DNA of 64,000 nucleotides from Kangiella sp. HZ709 (GCF_009674675.1 NZ_WKJC01000001.1:248001-312000), one strand, 5' to 3'. Positions 16,620 to 25,984 are shown, numbered from the stretch's first letter. Made by a program: numbers and translations. The notes: a model not told the origin generated them from the letters alone.

Positions 16620-16638
16620 ACCTTTTTGGTAAAAAGGT
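16620..16638 (+). promoter_or_regulatory. 8-bp stem-loop in the leader of the YggN-like gene
   Basis: ACCTTTTT-GGT-AAAAAGGT forms a perfect stem with a 3-base loop 42 bases upstream of the ATG at 16681. It may be an operator or a leader hairpin. Confidence 0.3.
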
Positions 16639-16680
16639 GCATCTTATAAATGTTCAATTAACACTTTAGAGGAGGAGTCT

Positions 16681-17454
16681 ATGAAATTGAATCTTAAAAA
16701 TGTTGCTTTATCGGTAGCTTTAGCGCTAGCAGCCAACAATGCAGTCGCTCACTCGGGCAGTTGTGATGTAGATATGAGCTATGATGTTTATCTTGATAAA
16801 ACTTCGATAACTTTGTCGGAAAATGATCAAGAGAAAGTCAGAATTGATAACGCTAACAATCTATACCTCAAAGGAGCTAAGCAAAACTTAACCGCTAATC
16901 AAAAAGAGTTACTCTCTGACTATGCAGCGGATATGCGCGCTTTAATACCTGTAGTGAATGATATAGCCGTAGAAGCATCAACCTTAGCTTTAGAAGCTGT
17001 ATCAGATGTATCAACCACATTACTTGTGAACTCGCCAGATGCTGCGGAAAAGATCCAGGCTAGGGTAGAGAGTATTAGTTCTGAGCTTCGCTCTTACGTC
17101 AGTGAAAATCATCTTTATTCACAAAAACTGGAAGACTATATTGAGGATAGCCAGTTTGAGGAAGAGATTGAAGCTGTTGTCCGAGAAGTGGTTGCCGATA
17201 TGGTAGAAGGTAATATTGGAACCATGATAGCTGCAGCCATCCGAGGCGATGAAGCTGAAATTGAAGCTTTTGAAAAGCGTATGGAAGCCTTTGGCAGCGA
17301 TATGGAAGACAAGTATGAGCGCCGAGCTGAAGAAATCGAACGTAAAGCTGAGAAGCTTTGTGAGCTTGTTGAAAAGATGGACGAAAAAGAGGATCGATTT
17401 ATTGAGAACTTTAGTGAATATAAACCCTATCAATTGGTGGGTAATTCTGACTAA
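16681..17454 (+). CDS. YggN-like secreted protein (DUF2884)
   Basis: This 257-residue protein has a clear Sec signal peptide ending NNAVA-HSG (about residue 23), then SCDVDMSYDVYLDKTSITLS, the start of the DUF2884 (E. coli YggN) domain. A long acidic helical region follows, and the last 60 residues are a Lys/Glu-rich coiled coil. The family is periplasmic and of unknown function. The ribosome site GAGGAGGAG is very strong, suggesting high expression. The gene is convergent with the 17501-17944 gene, and an 18-bp hairpin lies between and over their ends. Confidence 0.82.
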   Translation: MKLNLKNVALSVALALAANNAVAHSGSCDVDMSYDVYLDKTSITLSENDQEKVRIDNANNLYLKGAKQNLTANQKELLSDYAADMRALIPVVNDIAVEASTLALEAVSDVSTTLLVNSPDAAEKIQARVESISSELRSYVSENHLYSQKLEDYIEDSQFEEEIEAVVREVVADMVEGNIGTMIAAAIRGDEAEIEAFEKRMEAFGSDMEDKYERRAEEIERKAEKLCELVEKMDEKEDRFIENFSEYKPYQLVGNSD

Positions 17455-17476
17455 TCAGTAATTCAATCTAAGTTCA

Positions 17477-17529
17477 TTCGTAAGTTACTGATTTACCTGG
17501 CTAATCAAGCGAAATCAGTAACTTGCGAA
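17477..17529. repeat. 18-bp inverted repeat at the ends of convergent genes
   Basis: Arms 17477-17494 and 17512-17529 pair along 18 positions with one T-G wobble; the loop is 17 bases. It starts 23 bases after the YggN-like stop, and its right arm is inside the 3' coding end of the minus-strand gene. There is no T run, so it is not a standard terminator. Confidence 0.8.
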
Positions 17530-17944
17530 CCAAAGTTCTGGTCTCTGCTATTTGTTTAGAAAGTGCTATTTCAGCATTTTGATCTGCGCTTAATAACTCA
17601 GAGTTTTGTTGCCAGCTTTGCTTTAATTGCTGCACAGAAAATCTGACGGTTTCAGGAAGTAGGGCGCTTAAGTCTTCTATTAAGGCCATGTTCCCCCAAC
17701 CGCTGATAACTAATTGATTGTGTTCTTGTTCTGCATTATCAAAAAAATGCAGTTTATGAGTAGTATTTTGTATACTGCCGAGTTGCTTAATCAGCTCAAA
17801 TCCGGCCACTCGAATATTACGATTATCTTCGGTGGTATCAGAGCGCCATGTATTGTAGGTCAAAGCAATAATCGCAATGAATAAACTTATAATCGAAAGG
17901 CTATGATGACCTAGTTTCTGTTTAAAACTCATGTTTTTGCTCAT
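17501..17944 (-). CDS. Single-pass membrane protein of unknown function
   Basis: This 147-residue protein (starting at ATG 17944, with AAGGA upstream) has one hydrophobic helix (HHSLSIISLFIAIIALTYNT, about 12-31). A soluble, helix-rich domain ends in a Leu/Glu/Gln-rich coiled-coil-like tail. The longer frame from a TTG at 18007 lacks a ribosome site and would overlap the tRNA-Glu promoter, so it is rejected. No family is recognised. The end of the gene is embedded in an 18-bp inverted repeat. Confidence 0.65.
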   Translation of the reverse strand: MSKNMSFKQKLGHHSLSIISLFIAIIALTYNTWRSDTTEDNRNIRVAGFELIKQLGSIQNTTHKLHFFDNAEQEHNQLVISGWGNMALIEDLSALLPETVRFSVQQLKQSWQQNSELLSADQNAEIALSKQIAETRTLVRKLLISLD

Positions 17945-18000
17945 ATTCTCATCAATCCTTAGTTTTTCCTTAAAAATAAATAAAAAAGTGCAATTATCTT

Positions 18001-18029
18001 TTGACAAAGAACCGTTCTGCCATTAATAT
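18001..18029 (+). promoter_or_regulatory. tRNA-Glu promoter
   Basis: TTGACA (18001-18006), 17-base spacer, TAATAT (18024-18029), then the GC-rich discriminator TGCGCCCGCG. The tRNA begins about 55 bases downstream of the likely start. Confidence 0.7.
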
Positions 18030-18089
18030 TGCGCCCGCGTTTGAGGGAAAGCCCGATAAAGCTTTCAAGCTACCACAAATTAGCACTGT

Positions 18090-18165
18090 GTCCCGTTCGT
18101 CTAGAGGCCTAGGACACCGCCCTTTCACGGCGGTAACAGGGGTTCGACTCCCCTACGGGATGCCA
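18090..18165 (+). tRNA. tRNA-Glu(TTC)
   Basis: This 76-nt cloverleaf has anticodon loop CTTTCAC (anticodon TTC), stem CCGCC/GGCGG, D-arm CGTCTAGAGGCCTAGGAC, T-arm with GGTTCGACTCC and an encoded CCA. Acceptor pair 1-72 is a G-T wobble. It is monocistronic, with its own promoter and terminator. Confidence 0.97.
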
Positions 18166-18170
18166 TATTT

Positions 18171-18200
18171 AAAAGCCTGCTTTGTTGCAGGCTTTTTTTT
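18171..18200 (+). terminator. Rho-independent terminator of tRNA-Glu
   Basis: AAAAGCCTGC pairs with GCAGGCTTTT around TTTGTT, followed by a T run, 6 bases after the tRNA. Confidence 0.92.
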
Positions 18201-18310
18201 GCCTGGCAAAAACGCTAGTTTAAAAAACACCAGTTTTACCTTATAAATCAGAGCGATAACCCCTTATATTTGTTACACTCAGTCTATACTCATGACTAAT
18301 AAATAAGACT

Positions 18311-19804
18311 TTGCTCGAATTCATTCAAAACCATCCATTCGAAACAGCTGTGATTGTATTGCTCAGTGGTATTTTCTTGTTTCTGTTGATTATTATTGCA
18401 CGCTTTGGCAAACAACTAAAAGCGCAACAAGAACACTTTACCGAAGCGAATAACTCACTAAACCAATATGGGCAAAAGCAAGATAACATTGCCACTCAGC
18501 AATATTCAGAGTTTACAAGAATCGGAGAACAGCAATACAAGGTTTCTGAAAATTTGATTGAAAAATTAGGCGCAAATCAAACCCAGTTAACTGAATCTTT
18601 TGGTAAGTTTGAGAGTAGTGTCCAATCGGGTTTTAATTTATTCAATGAACAAATTAGTGGCAAAGTAGGGCAAGCTACCGAAAAGCAACAAAAAGAGCTG
18701 TTCCAATTCAAAGAGCAGCTGCAACAAACTATTCAGGTTTTAAAAGAGCAGATCGCTCACAACCAAAAAGAATCTCAAGAAGTTATGCATACACAATTCC
18801 GTCGAGGAATTAAAGATGTGCGTGAAGAACTAACGATTTCCCTAAAAACTCAAGCCGAATCGTTTGATAAAAATATGTCTGGCTTGACTCAAGCTACCGA
18901 TGAGCGTTTAAAAGAAATTAGCGGTCAGGTTGAAAAACGTTTGGCTGATGGCTTTGAAAAAACAACTCAAACCTTCCAGGACGTATTAAAACGTTTAGCC
19001 TTAATTGATGATGCGCAAAAGAAAATTACTGAGCTTTCTAGTAACGTAGTGAGCTTGCAAGAGATCCTTGCAGACAAGCGATCCCGAGGTGCTTTTGGTG
19101 AAGTGCAGCTTGAATCTTTAGTAAAAAATGTGATGCCTTCAAACAGTTATAAATTTCAGTATGGATTTAGTAACAAAAAAATGGTGGATTGTGCTTTGTT
19201 CCTGCCTGAACCAACAGGAACTATTGGTGTTGATGCTAAGTTTCCATTAGAGAACTTTCAGCGGATGATGGATCATGATTCATCTGAAATTGAACGTAGA
19301 CAAGCGCAAAGTCAATTTGTTAAGGACGTTAAAAAGCACGTTAATGACATAGCCTCGAAGTACATTATCGAAAGGGAAACAGCACCAGGAGCGGTAATGT
19401 TTATTCCTGCAGAAGCAATTTTTGCAGAAATCCATGCGCATCATCCTGCGATTGTTGAGCATGCCCAGCAGTCAAAAGTTTGGATGGTGTCACCAACAAC
19501 TATGATGGCGTTATTAACAACTGCTAGCGCTGTTTTAAAAGATGAGGCTACTCGTAAGCAAGTTCACATTATTCAAGAGCATTTATCCATGCTTTCAAAA
19601 GACTTTGGTCGTTTTAAAACTCGCATGACTAATTTATCTCGCCATATCGACAATGTCACGAAAGATGTAAAGGATATCACGACATCTGCTGATAAGATTA
19701 GCAGTCGGTTCGAAAAAATTGAGCAAGTTCAATTGCCTGAAGAAGAAGCTGAAGAAACACTTGAAATGGAAACCGTTAAACAATTGGAAGAAAAAAATGC
19801 GTAG
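18311..19804 (+). CDS. rmuC: DNA recombination protein RmuC
   Basis: This 497-residue protein has an N-terminal membrane helix (about 12-30), a long Gln/Glu-rich coiled coil (about 35-230) and the conserved RmuC domain (about 250-440). That domain includes KRSRGAFGEVQLESLV, VDAKFPLENF and AVMFIPAEAIFAEI. RmuC belongs to the PD-(D/E)XK-like nuclease group and limits recombination between inverted repeats. The start is TTG at 18311; there is no ATG near the membrane helix. The M23 peptidase gene starts inside its last codons, so translation is probably coupled. Confidence 0.93.
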   Translation: MLEFIQNHPFETAVIVLLSGIFLFLLIIIARFGKQLKAQQEHFTEANNSLNQYGQKQDNIATQQYSEFTRIGEQQYKVSENLIEKLGANQTQLTESFGKFESSVQSGFNLFNEQISGKVGQATEKQQKELFQFKEQLQQTIQVLKEQIAHNQKESQEVMHTQFRRGIKDVREELTISLKTQAESFDKNMSGLTQATDERLKEISGQVEKRLADGFEKTTQTFQDVLKRLALIDDAQKKITELSSNVVSLQEILADKRSRGAFGEVQLESLVKNVMPSNSYKFQYGFSNKKMVDCALFLPEPTGTIGVDAKFPLENFQRMMDHDSSEIERRQAQSQFVKDVKKHVNDIASKYIIERETAPGAVMFIPAEAIFAEIHAHHPAIVEHAQQSKVWMVSPTTMMALLTTASAVLKDEATRKQVHIIQEHLSMLSKDFGRFKTRMTNLSRHIDNVTKDVKDITTSADKISSRFEKIEQVQLPEEEAEETLEMETVKQLEEKNA

Positions 19805-20660
19805 TAGATTTGTATTCGTTTTAGTATTATTTATATCAACATCATTAGCCGCAAAAGAACCGTTACTTTTATCTTTAAAAGGCGATTTTGCTCAAGGTGG
19901 TCTGGTCATAGGCCAAGCTGCTCCTAAGGCTCAAGTCGAATTTAATGGCACTCAGTTAAAAATCTCAGATGATGGTTATTTCGTATTTGGTTTTCATCGC
20001 GATCATGAAGCAGCTGCTACTTTAACTTTAACTAAAGGCTCGCTAAAAGAAGTTCAACCTATTCACATCAGAAAGCGTCAATATAATATCGAACGTGTGG
20101 ACGGTTTGCCACCAAGTAAAGTAAATCCTATTAAGCCGGAAGTGTTAAAACGCATTCGTAAAGAAGGGGCTATGGTCGCTGCTGCACGAGCTAAAACGTC
20201 GGATCTAAGGCATTTTATGCAAGACTTCATTTGGCCAGCAAAAGGGCGCTTAAGTGGTTTTTATGGTAGCCAAAGAGTCTTGAATGGTGATCCTAAACGC
20301 CCTCATTATGGGGTCGACGTTGCAGCACCAACCGGCACGCCGGTAGTGGCACCAGCCGATGGTATTGTTCGATTAGCCTATGATAATATGTTCTATTCAG
20401 GCGGAACATTAATTGTGGATCATGGCTTTGGCGTAAGTTCGACCTTTATTCATCTAAACTCTATTGACGTGGAAGAAGGACAAGTGGTTAAGCAAGGTGA
20501 TTTGATCGCAACCATTGGTGCCACAGGTCGTGCTACGGGTCCTCATTTGGATTGGCGAATCAATTGGTTTAAATCAAGACTCGACCCTCAATTGATGGCT
20601 CCCCCTTTTGAAGGCAATAATTCTGATACAAAAACAGTTATGGAAGAAGGACGAAAGTAA
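19797..20660 (+). CDS. Secreted M23 (LytM-like) peptidase with HLD in place of HxH
   Basis: This 287-residue protein has a signal peptide (FVFVLVLFISTSLAA) and an N-terminal beta domain. The C-terminal M23 domain (about 165-265) has His170 and Asp174 in HYGVDVAA as the first zinc ligands. The usual second motif HxH is His250-Leu-Asp252 (GPHLDWR), so one metal ligand is Asp rather than His. The protein is expected to act on peptidoglycan in the periplasm, as an endopeptidase or an activator of amidases. ATG at 19797 overlaps the rmuC stop and is chosen over a TTG at 19719 because it yields the signal peptide and has GGAAG upstream. Confidence 0.87.
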   Translation: MRSRFVFVLVLFISTSLAAKEPLLLSLKGDFAQGGLVIGQAAPKAQVEFNGTQLKISDDGYFVFGFHRDHEAAATLTLTKGSLKEVQPIHIRKRQYNIERVDGLPPSKVNPIKPEVLKRIRKEGAMVAAARAKTSDLRHFMQDFIWPAKGRLSGFYGSQRVLNGDPKRPHYGVDVAAPTGTPVVAPADGIVRLAYDNMFYSGGTLIVDHGFGVSSTFIHLNSIDVEEGQVVKQGDLIATIGATGRATGPHLDWRINWFKSRLDPQLMAPPFEGNNSDTKTVMEEGRK

Positions 20661-20663
20661 ATC

Positions 20664-21719
20664 ATGGATGCCAAGGAGTTTTGTCGTCAGTTTAATTTAA
20701 TCGAATTTGTTAAAGACAATGCTGAGTCATTGGATCCTTTTGCATTGAGTCTTGAAAAGTTCAGAGTTAAATTTAAGGCGGTAGGAATAATAGAGATTAG
20801 CCCTAAGCACAATTCTAATGTTAATTTAGTTTTATCAGCAGGGATTCATGGTAATGAAACTGCGCCGATAGAAATTTTATCCGATCTAGTCAGTAAAATA
20901 TTTAAAGAAGAAATTCCTCTGGCTCATAATTTATTAATTATCATTGGTAACCCTAAAGCGATGCTGATTCAAGAACGTTTTACAGGGTTTAATTTAAATC
21001 GTTTATTTAACGGTGCCTGGAAAGACTATGTAGATGATCCTGTTGCTGGTGAAGAAGCTAAAAGAGCTCAAGAAATAGAGCAACAAGTACAAACTTTTTA
21101 TCAACAAGTGGACTATAATGTTAATGACAGAGAAGGTCTTGATGGTTTAGGGCAGGTGAGAATTCATTATGATTTACATACCGCAATAAAGCCGTCTTTA
21201 CATCAAAAGTTTGCTATTTACCCTTATCTTCACGAGCGTAGTCATTCTAAAGCGCAAATAAGGTTTCTGGTAGATACGGGGATAGAAACTATTTTGCTTT
21301 ATCACAAACCAAGCACCACCTTTTCCTATTTTAGCTCTTATCAATTTAATGCTCATGCCTTTACTCTAGAGTTAGGCAAAGTAAGACCTTTTGGTGAAAA
21401 CAATCGTGAAGATTTTTTGCAGTTTGAAAGTTTATTGATTGCACAAGTATCAGGGCAGTATGAATTTCAATCGAATTGCGATATTCATGATGCCAATTTG
21501 TTTATGGTAAAAAAAGAATTAATCAAAACATCTGAAATGGATGAGCTTGGTTTTGACTCGGCTAATACCGCAAACTTTACCCAGTTTAATAAAGGTGACT
21601 TGTTACTTGATGCCGGTAAAAACTCTTACTTGGTAGAGCAAGATGGTGAAGCCATTGTTTTTCCCAACAACAAAGTCCCGGTAGGCCAGCGAATGGGGTT
21701 GGTGGTAGTCAAACCTTAA
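20664..21719 (+). CDS. astE: Succinylglutamate desuccinylase-like zinc carboxypeptidase
   Basis: This 351-residue protein is similar in length and motif order to AstE (322 in E. coli), the last enzyme of arginine succinyltransferase catabolism. Zinc ligands are His62 and Glu65 in AGIHGNETAP and His172 in HYDLHTA. The block GNPKAMLIQERFTGFNLNRL is typical of AstE. No other ast gene (astA, astB, astC, astD) is in the window. It starts 3 bases after the M23 gene and belongs to the rmuC operon. An aspartoacylase-like activity on another acyl amino acid remains possible. Confidence 0.8.
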   Translation: MDAKEFCRQFNLIEFVKDNAESLDPFALSLEKFRVKFKAVGIIEISPKHNSNVNLVLSAGIHGNETAPIEILSDLVSKIFKEEIPLAHNLLIIIGNPKAMLIQERFTGFNLNRLFNGAWKDYVDDPVAGEEAKRAQEIEQQVQTFYQQVDYNVNDREGLDGLGQVRIHYDLHTAIKPSLHQKFAIYPYLHERSHSKAQIRFLVDTGIETILLYHKPSTTFSYFSSYQFNAHAFTLELGKVRPFGENNREDFLQFESLLIAQVSGQYEFQSNCDIHDANLFMVKKELIKTSEMDELGFDSANTANFTQFNKGDLLLDAGKNSYLVEQDGEAIVFPNNKVPVGQRMGLVVVKP

Positions 21720-21762
21720 CCGTTCTCCTATTTGTATTGCTACGAGATAGAGGCTAGATTAG

Positions 21763-22215
21763 CTAAACAAATCGAGATCGATATTCTTGTTCGGCCATTT
21801 CTTTGAGCTTGGCATGGGCGGCAATTTGAGGGTTATTCTTACTCAATTTGGATACGACAAAGAAAATGGGAGTCATGATTTTCATAAATCCTTTGAACTT
21901 TATCTGAGTGTCTTGTGTAACTTCCGTTTGAGCTTCAGCTAAAGAGTTCAACTGATAGCTTACGTCTAGTTCGAACTTATCGCCATGCATGATAACGCGC
22001 ATCAATTTGTTTTCAGCGTATTCTGTTATCTCACCAATCATCTCCATGTTTCTACCATTTTCTAGGAAGACCTGTTGAAATTTAGTGCCGATCTTTTCAG
22101 GAGTCTCCACAATAGTCTCATCGGAGACTAAATTAGGAACCCATTGTTTGAGACGATCATTATCTTCGAGCCACAGAAACACTATATCTGCAGGCGCATC
22201 GATAGCTGTTTTCAT
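21763..22215 (-). CDS. SRPBCC (START-like) family protein
   Basis: This 150-residue soluble protein has the SRPBCC pattern: N-terminal strand and helix with IDAPADIVFLWLEDNDRLKQW (split across residues 5-25), a beta-sheet core, and a long C-terminal helix. Such proteins bind hydrophobic ligands in a deep cavity. The Polyketide_cyc2/CoxG-like branch is the closest in pattern, but no catalytic residues can be named. The function is unknown. It is convergent with the astE-like gene and separated from it by 43 bases without a clear terminator. Confidence 0.75.
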   Translation of the reverse strand: MKTAIDAPADIVFLWLEDNDRLKQWVPNLVSDETIVETPEKIGTKFQQVFLENGRNMEMIGEITEYAENKLMRVIMHGDKFELDVSYQLNSLAEAQTEVTQDTQIKFKGFMKIMTPIFFVVSKLSKNNPQIAAHAKLKEMAEQEYRSRFV

Positions 22216-22411
22216 TGTAGTTTTGATAAGTTACTCCTCGATTTACATAATAAGTATGTGAATGTTAGGTTCTCTCACTTTTAGGTACTTTATTGCAGGT
22301 ACTGTATAGGTGAGGTCATATATTTTATTGATTATCCTTAAGGTTAGTACAGTATCTGATACCAGTCAAAATCAGTGAATTATTATAAATTGATCTTTTG
22401 TAGATTATTGA

Positions 22412-23233
22412 TTAATAAATCCTTCGCTCAATTTCCGTATCAGACATGATTTTTACGGCAAGCTCTTCGACGGAACGGGATGTGGTATTGATAAAGGGAA
22501 TCCCTTCGCGCCTATACAAGGCTTCCACTTCGCGCACCTCTAACATGCATTGTGGCATGGAAGAGTATTTGGAGTTAGGGCGGCGTTCATTTCTAATTTC
22601 GTGCAGACGCATTGGATCAATAGTGAGTCCATAAATTTTATCTTTGTTTTGCGCTAAGCCCGGATTCAATTTGATATTAGGAATATCTTCTTCAGTAAAA
22701 GGGTAGTTAGCGGCAAAAATACCGAATTGCATCGCCATATATAGGGAAGTTGGGGTTTTTCCGCAGCGAGAGGCGCCGACTAGAATGATATCGGCTTGGT
22801 CGTATTGCTGAGTAGTCATTCCATCATCATTATTGAGTGCAAAGTTAATGGCGCTCATACGGGTATCGTATGCCTGTAAGTCATCTGTAGAGTGGGATTT
22901 ACCGACGCGGAAGGAGCTATCAACACCGAGCTCTTCTTCGAGCGGATCGATATAGGTATGAAAAAAATCTAACAGCATGGCGTTCGCATTACGAATAATC
23001 TCACGAATCTCAGGCTGTACGATGGTTTCAAACACAATTGGTTTGTTGACACCGCGTAAGGCTGTTTGATTAATTCGCGTTACGGCGTTATTGGCTTTTT
23101 CTTCATCGTCCACAAAAGGAATCGTGTGGTATTCAAAATCCACATCGTCTTCAAACTGTGCCATTAGGGAATGGCCGAGCATTTCTGCGGTAATTCCGGT
23201 TCTGTCAGAAATAAAAAAAACTGTTCGTTTCAT
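22412..23233 (-). CDS. ppsR: PEP synthase regulatory protein (bifunctional kinase/pyrophosphorylase)
   Basis: This 273-residue protein of the DUF299 family phosphorylates a threonine next to the catalytic histidine of PEP synthase (inactivating, ADP-dependent). It also removes that phosphate with inorganic phosphate. The P-loop-like motif GASRCGKTPTS is at 153-163, and FFISDRTGITAEMLGHSL (about 6-23) is at the N-terminus. It is divergent from ppsA, its expected target, with a shared 191-base intergenic region holding a 10-bp inverted repeat. Confidence 0.95.
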   Translation of the reverse strand: MKRTVFFISDRTGITAEMLGHSLMAQFEDDVDFEYHTIPFVDDEEKANNAVTRINQTALRGVNKPIVFETIVQPEIREIIRNANAMLLDFFHTYIDPLEEELGVDSSFRVGKSHSTDDLQAYDTRMSAINFALNNDDGMTTQQYDQADIILVGASRCGKTPTSLYMAMQFGIFAANYPFTEEDIPNIKLNPGLAQNKDKIYGLTIDPMRLHEIRNERRPNSKYSSMPQCMLEVREVEALYRREGIPFINTTSRSVEELAVKIMSDTEIERRIY

Positions 23234-23329
23234 ATTGCTCCAATCTTCAGTAGAATAGCGCCACTGTTTTGAAAAAGTCAGTAAATTTAAGCATTTAGAA
23301 CTGCTTTCAGCAAGTTGTCATTTGATTTA

Positions 23330-23364
23330 TTTTACGATTTTCTTTTCATAAGATAATCGTAAAA
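23330..23364. promoter_or_regulatory. 10-bp inverted repeat between ppsR and ppsA
   Basis: TTTTACGATT (23330-23339) is repeated inverted as AATCGTAAAA (23355-23364), with centre-to-centre spacing of 25 bases. The position between the divergent starts suggests an operator or a leader hairpin of ppsA. Confidence 0.45.
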
Positions 23365-23424
23365 GTTAAAGCATGACTTCAATTGCTGATTGTAAACTAT
23401 TGAGCAATAAAGAGGAGAACTCTG

Positions 23425-25848
23425 ATGGAAAATACACCTAAAGAAACGCACGTAACACCTAATTTTGATAACCGCCATTCGAATGAATTTGTAATTTGGT
23501 ATGAAGAGCTTGGCATGAATGATGTTGAGCGAGTAGGCGGAAAGAATGCTTCACTGGGCGAAATGATCAGTAATTTAAGCAATGTGGGCGTTAGCGTTCC
23601 TGGCGGTTTTGCAACTACTGCAGATGCTTTCCGTGCTTTCCTAGAGCAATCGGGTTTAAATAAAAAAATCAACGATGAGTTAAAAGAGTTGGACGTTGAT
23701 GATGTAGAAAAATTAATGGAGTCTGGCGCTAAAATTCGTCAATGGGTTATGGACACGCCATTCTTACCTGCGATGGAGCAAGCCATTCGTCAGGCTTATG
23801 TAGCACTAAAAGCTAACTCGAATGAAGACTTCGCAGTGGCAGTTCGTTCATCAGCGACTGCTGAAGATTTGCCTGATGCTTCTTTTGCCGGTCAACAAGA
23901 AACTTTCTTAAACGTTCGCGGTATTGATAATGTCATGAAGGCCTTAAAAGAGGTTTTCGCTTCGCTATTTAACGATCGAGCAATTGCTTATCGTGTACAT
24001 CAAGGCTTTGAACATTCGTTAGTAGCATTATCGGCTGGCGTCCAAAAGATGGTGCGTTCTGATATTGCCGCTTCAGGCGTTATGTTCACTATGGACACCG
24101 AATCTGGTTTTAATGATGTGGTCTTTATTACTGGTGCTTATGGCTTGGGGGAAACAGTGGTACAAGGCTCAGTAAATCCTGATGAGTTCTATGTTCATAA
24201 GCCGACCTTAGAGCAAGGCAGGCAAGCCATCGTTCGTAAAACCCTTGGAGGTAAAGCGATCAAAATGGTTTATACGGATGATACTGATCACGATAAGTCT
24301 ATCGACACCGTAAAAGTTGATACTAAAGAGCGCATGAACTTCTGTATTTCCAATGCTGAGATCCAAGAGTTAGCTAAACAAGCTTTGATTATTGAAAAGC
24401 ACTACAAACGTCCTATGGACATTGAGTGGGCTAAAGATGGCGCTGACGGCAAGCTTTATATTGTTCAGGCCCGCCCAGAGACGGTTCAAAGTCGTGCTGA
24501 TAAGAACGTTATCGAACGTTATCAGTTAAAAGCCACTTCCGACTTGGTGGCTACTGGCCGGGCTATTGGTCAGCGTATAGGTAAAGGTGTCGCCAAAGTT
24601 ATTAGTTCTATTGATGAAATGGCATCGGTTAAGCCAGGTGACGTATTGGTGACTGATATGACCGATCCAGATTGGGAGCCCATCATGAAACGTGCTGCTG
24701 CAATTGTGACTAATCGTGGCGGTCGTACTTGTCACGCTGCAATTATTGCTCGTGAACTTGGCATTCCAGCAGTGGTTGGTTGTGGTAACGCTACTGACTT
24801 GATTAAAGATGGTATGGAAGTCACAGTTTCATGCTCAGAAGGTGAAACCGGTAATATCTATTCAGGTTTATTAGATTTTGCAATCAATAAAGATTCTGTT
24901 TCGGATATGCCCAAATTACCATTCAAAGTCATGATGAATGTGGGAAACCCTGATCGCGCTTTTGATTTTGCACGTTTACCGCATGCAGGTGTTGGTCTTG
25001 CGCGTTTAGAGTTTATTATTAATCGTATGATTGGGGTGCATCCGAAAGCCTTATTGGATTATAACAATCTTGAGGACGAGTCTTTAAAGAAAACCATTGC
25101 TATGCAAATGGCCGGTTATGCTAATCCAAAAGAATTCTATATCAGCAAACTGGTTGAAGGCATTTCAACCATCGCTTGTTCTTTTGCGCCCGAGAAAGTT
25201 ATTGTGCGTATGTCGGATTTTAAATCAAACGAATACGCAAACTTAATTGGTGGCAATTTATACGAGCCAAAAGAAGAAAACCCAATGATAGGTTTCCGTG
25301 GTGCTTCGCGTTATATCTCAGAAGAATTCCGTGAGTGTTTTGAGATGGAGTGTGAAGCCATTAAACGTGTACGCAATAAAATGGGCTTAACCAATGTTGA
25401 AGTTATGATCCCATTCGTACGTACCTTAGGAGAAGCTAAGAAAGTGACTGAACTGTTAGAAGCCAACGGTCTTAAGCGTGGTGATAATGGTTTACGTGTG
25501 ATCATGATGTGTGAGTTGCCGTCGAATGCAATTTTAGCCACTGAGTTTTTGAAATACTTTGATGGATTTTCAGTGGGTTCTAATGACTTAACTCAGTTAT
25601 CGTTAGGCTTAGATCGAGATTCAGGCATCATTTCTCATCTCTTTGATGAGCGTGATCCAACCGTCAAAGTGTTGCTATCTAACGCTATTAAAGCCTGTAA
25701 GAAAGCGAATAAATACATTGGTATTTGTGGTCAAGGGCCGTCTGATCATCCTGATTTTGCCAAATGGTTGATGGAGCAGGGTATCGATAGCGTTTCGTTA
25801 AATCCAGATACGGTCTTGGAAACGTGGCTATTCTTAGGTAAAAAGTAA
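23425..25848 (+). CDS. ppsA: Phosphoenolpyruvate synthase
   Basis: This 807-residue enzyme makes PEP from pyruvate and ATP, the gluconeogenic entry point. Its order is an N-terminal ATP-binding domain ([12 protein letters not shown], then [20 protein letters not shown]), a central swivelling domain with catalytic His437 in GGRTCHAA, and a C-terminal PEP-binding barrel ending SLNPDTV. Length and motifs match E. coli PpsA (792). The threonine just before the Cys-His (Thr435) is the expected PpsR target. The ribosome site GAGGAGA is strong. Confidence 0.96.
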   Translation: MENTPKETHVTPNFDNRHSNEFVIWYEELGMNDVERVGGKNASLGEMISNLSNVGVSVPGGFATTADAFRAFLEQSGLNKKINDELKELDVDDVEKLMESGAKIRQWVMDTPFLPAMEQAIRQAYVALKANSNEDFAVAVRSSATAEDLPDASFAGQQETFLNVRGIDNVMKALKEVFASLFNDRAIAYRVHQGFEHSLVALSAGVQKMVRSDIAASGVMFTMDTESGFNDVVFITGAYGLGETVVQGSVNPDEFYVHKPTLEQGRQAIVRKTLGGKAIKMVYTDDTDHDKSIDTVKVDTKERMNFCISNAEIQELAKQALIIEKHYKRPMDIEWAKDGADGKLYIVQARPETVQSRADKNVIERYQLKATSDLVATGRAIGQRIGKGVAKVISSIDEMASVKPGDVLVTDMTDPDWEPIMKRAAAIVTNRGGRTCHAAIIARELGIPAVVGCGNATDLIKDGMEVTVSCSEGETGNIYSGLLDFAINKDSVSDMPKLPFKVMMNVGNPDRAFDFARLPHAGVGLARLEFIINRMIGVHPKALLDYNNLEDESLKKTIAMQMAGYANPKEFYISKLVEGISTIACSFAPEKVIVRMSDFKSNEYANLIGGNLYEPKEENPMIGFRGASRYISEEFRECFEMECEAIKRVRNKMGLTNVEVMIPFVRTLGEAKKVTELLEANGLKRGDNGLRVIMMCELPSNAILATEFLKYFDGFSVGSNDLTQLSLGLDRDSGIISHLFDERDPTVKVLLSNAIKACKKANKYIGICGQGPSDHPDFAKWLMEQGIDSVSLNPDTVLETWLFLGKK

Positions 25849-25943
25849 TTTCTTTGATAAGAACATTATTAAAAAATCGTGAAACTAGTCGCTAATTTAG
25901 GGTAAAAAATGATAAAGGTCGCTAATTTCACAAAATCTAGTTT

Positions 25944-25984
25944 AAAGCCTGTTTGATGTCGTGAGATACTGAATGGGCTTTTTA
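25944..25984 (+). terminator. Probable terminator after ppsA
   Basis: AAAGCC (25944-25949) pairs with GGCTTT (25976-25981) over a 26-base loop, followed by TTTAT. The stem is short, so this is only a probable call. Confidence 0.45.

Noticed and set aside
18001-18246. 81-codon plus-strand frame
   Set aside because: It covers the tRNA-Glu promoter, tRNA and terminator.
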